NCBI RefSeq assembly: GCF_050306235.1
Contig: NZ_JBLWFH010000001.1
Location: 310,001-374,000, forward strand
Direction of reading: 5' to 3'
DNA from: Glaciecola sp947496235
Lineage (GTDB): Bacteria > Pseudomonadota > Gammaproteobacteria > Enterobacterales > Alteromonadaceae
Length of the DNA: 64,000 bases
The notes beneath the pieces were generated by a model. The model worked only from the letters and a program-made list of their open reading frames with translations. It did no database searches and was not told the origin of the DNA. Position numbers and translations under genes: made by a program. Below, piece after piece: positions 63,753 through 64,000 of this stretch (position 1 is the stretch's first letter; each line of letters starts with the position of its first letter).

Positions 63753-64000
63753 TTGAACCCAAAAGAATTTACCCAATTTGTCGTTGATAAACTGGAAGAC
63801 ATGAAAGCCCGCGACATCATCGTTATTGATGTCAGTGGAAAGTCCAGTGTTACCGATACATTAGTCATATGTTCTGGTAATTCAAAACGCCATGTTTCAT
63901 CAATTGCAGACAACCTTATTGTTGAATGCAAGCACACTGAACACTCTCCCCTGTCAGTTGAAGGCAAAGATACTGGCGAGTGGGTGTTAGTTGACTTAGG
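63753..64000 (+). CDS. rsfS: Ribosomal silencing factor RsfS (3' end outside window)
   Basis: Binds ribosomal protein L14 and blocks 50S-30S joining in starvation. The first 82 codons are visible. The start is TTG at 63753, with AAAGGA at 63741-63746 six bases upstream, giving MNPKEFTQFVVDKLEDMKA. Family core motifs ARDIIVIDVSGKSSVTDTLV and VEGKDTGEWVLVDLG are present. No nadD gene lies between holA and rsfS, unlike in many gammaproteobacteria. Confidence 0.93.
   Translation, partial: MNPKEFTQFVVDKLEDMKARDIIVIDVSGKSSVTDTLVICSGNSKRHVSSIADNLIVECKHTEHSPLSVEGKDTGEWVLVDL

Noticed and set aside
1..64000. CRISPR array, prophage, integron, IS element or defence system
   Set aside because: No regularly spaced repeats, integrase, transposase or defence gene was seen; almost all of the window is accounted for by housekeeping genes.

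Overview
The window is a 64 kb piece of a low-GC gammaproteobacterial chromosome. Gene content and order (sdhCDAB-sucABCD with divergent gltA, msbA-lpxK-ycaR-kdsB, smc-zipA-ligA, ftsH-folP-glmM-tpiA-secG-tRNA-Leu, pnp-nlpI, leuS-lptE-holA-rsfS) and the marine-style TonB receptor/pullulanase pair fit the Alteromonadales, probably Alteromonadaceae (Glaciecola/Paraglaciecola-like). That placement is inferred from family knowledge, not from a search. Most of the window is conserved housekeeping DNA. No rRNA, IS element, prophage or CRISPR array was seen.

Layout. 1-6059 (minus): starch/glycogen uptake pair, a TonB-dependent receptor followed by a lipoprotein type I pullulanase cut by the window start; a LacI-type operator-like palindrome lies upstream. 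6514-7374 (plus): a secreted protein with a PEP-CTERM-like tail behind a sigma54-type promoter with an upstream inverted repeat. 7448-17375 (minus): TCA-cycle block sdhCDAB-sucABCD, with gltA divergent at 17792; SucB carries two lipoyl domains. 19132-26511: mixed single genes (DUF3429, phosphomannomutase, glutathionyl-hydroquinone reductase, tcdA, DedA-like, LysR regulator, DUF2919, solute-binding-like protein). 26599-28017: rimO. 28044-34063 (minus): comEC-msbA-lpxK-ycaR-kdsB, the lipid A/LPS supply line. 34595-41517 (minus): smc-zipA-ligA. 41704-42468: cysZ. 42681-46023 (minus): a secreted unknown, a Sel1-repeat protein with a metallopeptidase-like motif, and nlpI. 46166-55156 (minus): pnp, a His-rich cation efflux protein, tRNA-Leu(GAG), secG, tpiA, glmM, folP, ftsH. 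55795-59320: yhbY, an SDR dehydrogenase and a Lon-like protease. 59492-64000 (plus): leuS-lptE-holA-rsfS, the last cut by the window end.

The most notable result is between ftsH and yhbY, where rlmE (ftsJ, 23S rRNA U2552 methyltransferase) normally sits. There is no open gene, but the minus strand at about 55223-55645 still reads as RlmE in one main frame with five internal stops and one frameshift. The gene has decayed in place and has lost its 5' third. A perfect 32-bp palindrome lies inside the remnant. A second synteny anomaly is the absence of the rimP-nusA-infB-rbfA-truB-rpsO block between tRNA-Leu and pnp, with a cation efflux gene in its place.

Many starts were adjusted from the longest frame using ribosome binding sites and family length (sdhA, sdhC, sdhD, cysZ, the PEP-CTERM-like protein, the secreted unknown). 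Several genes appear to use TTG or GTG starts.
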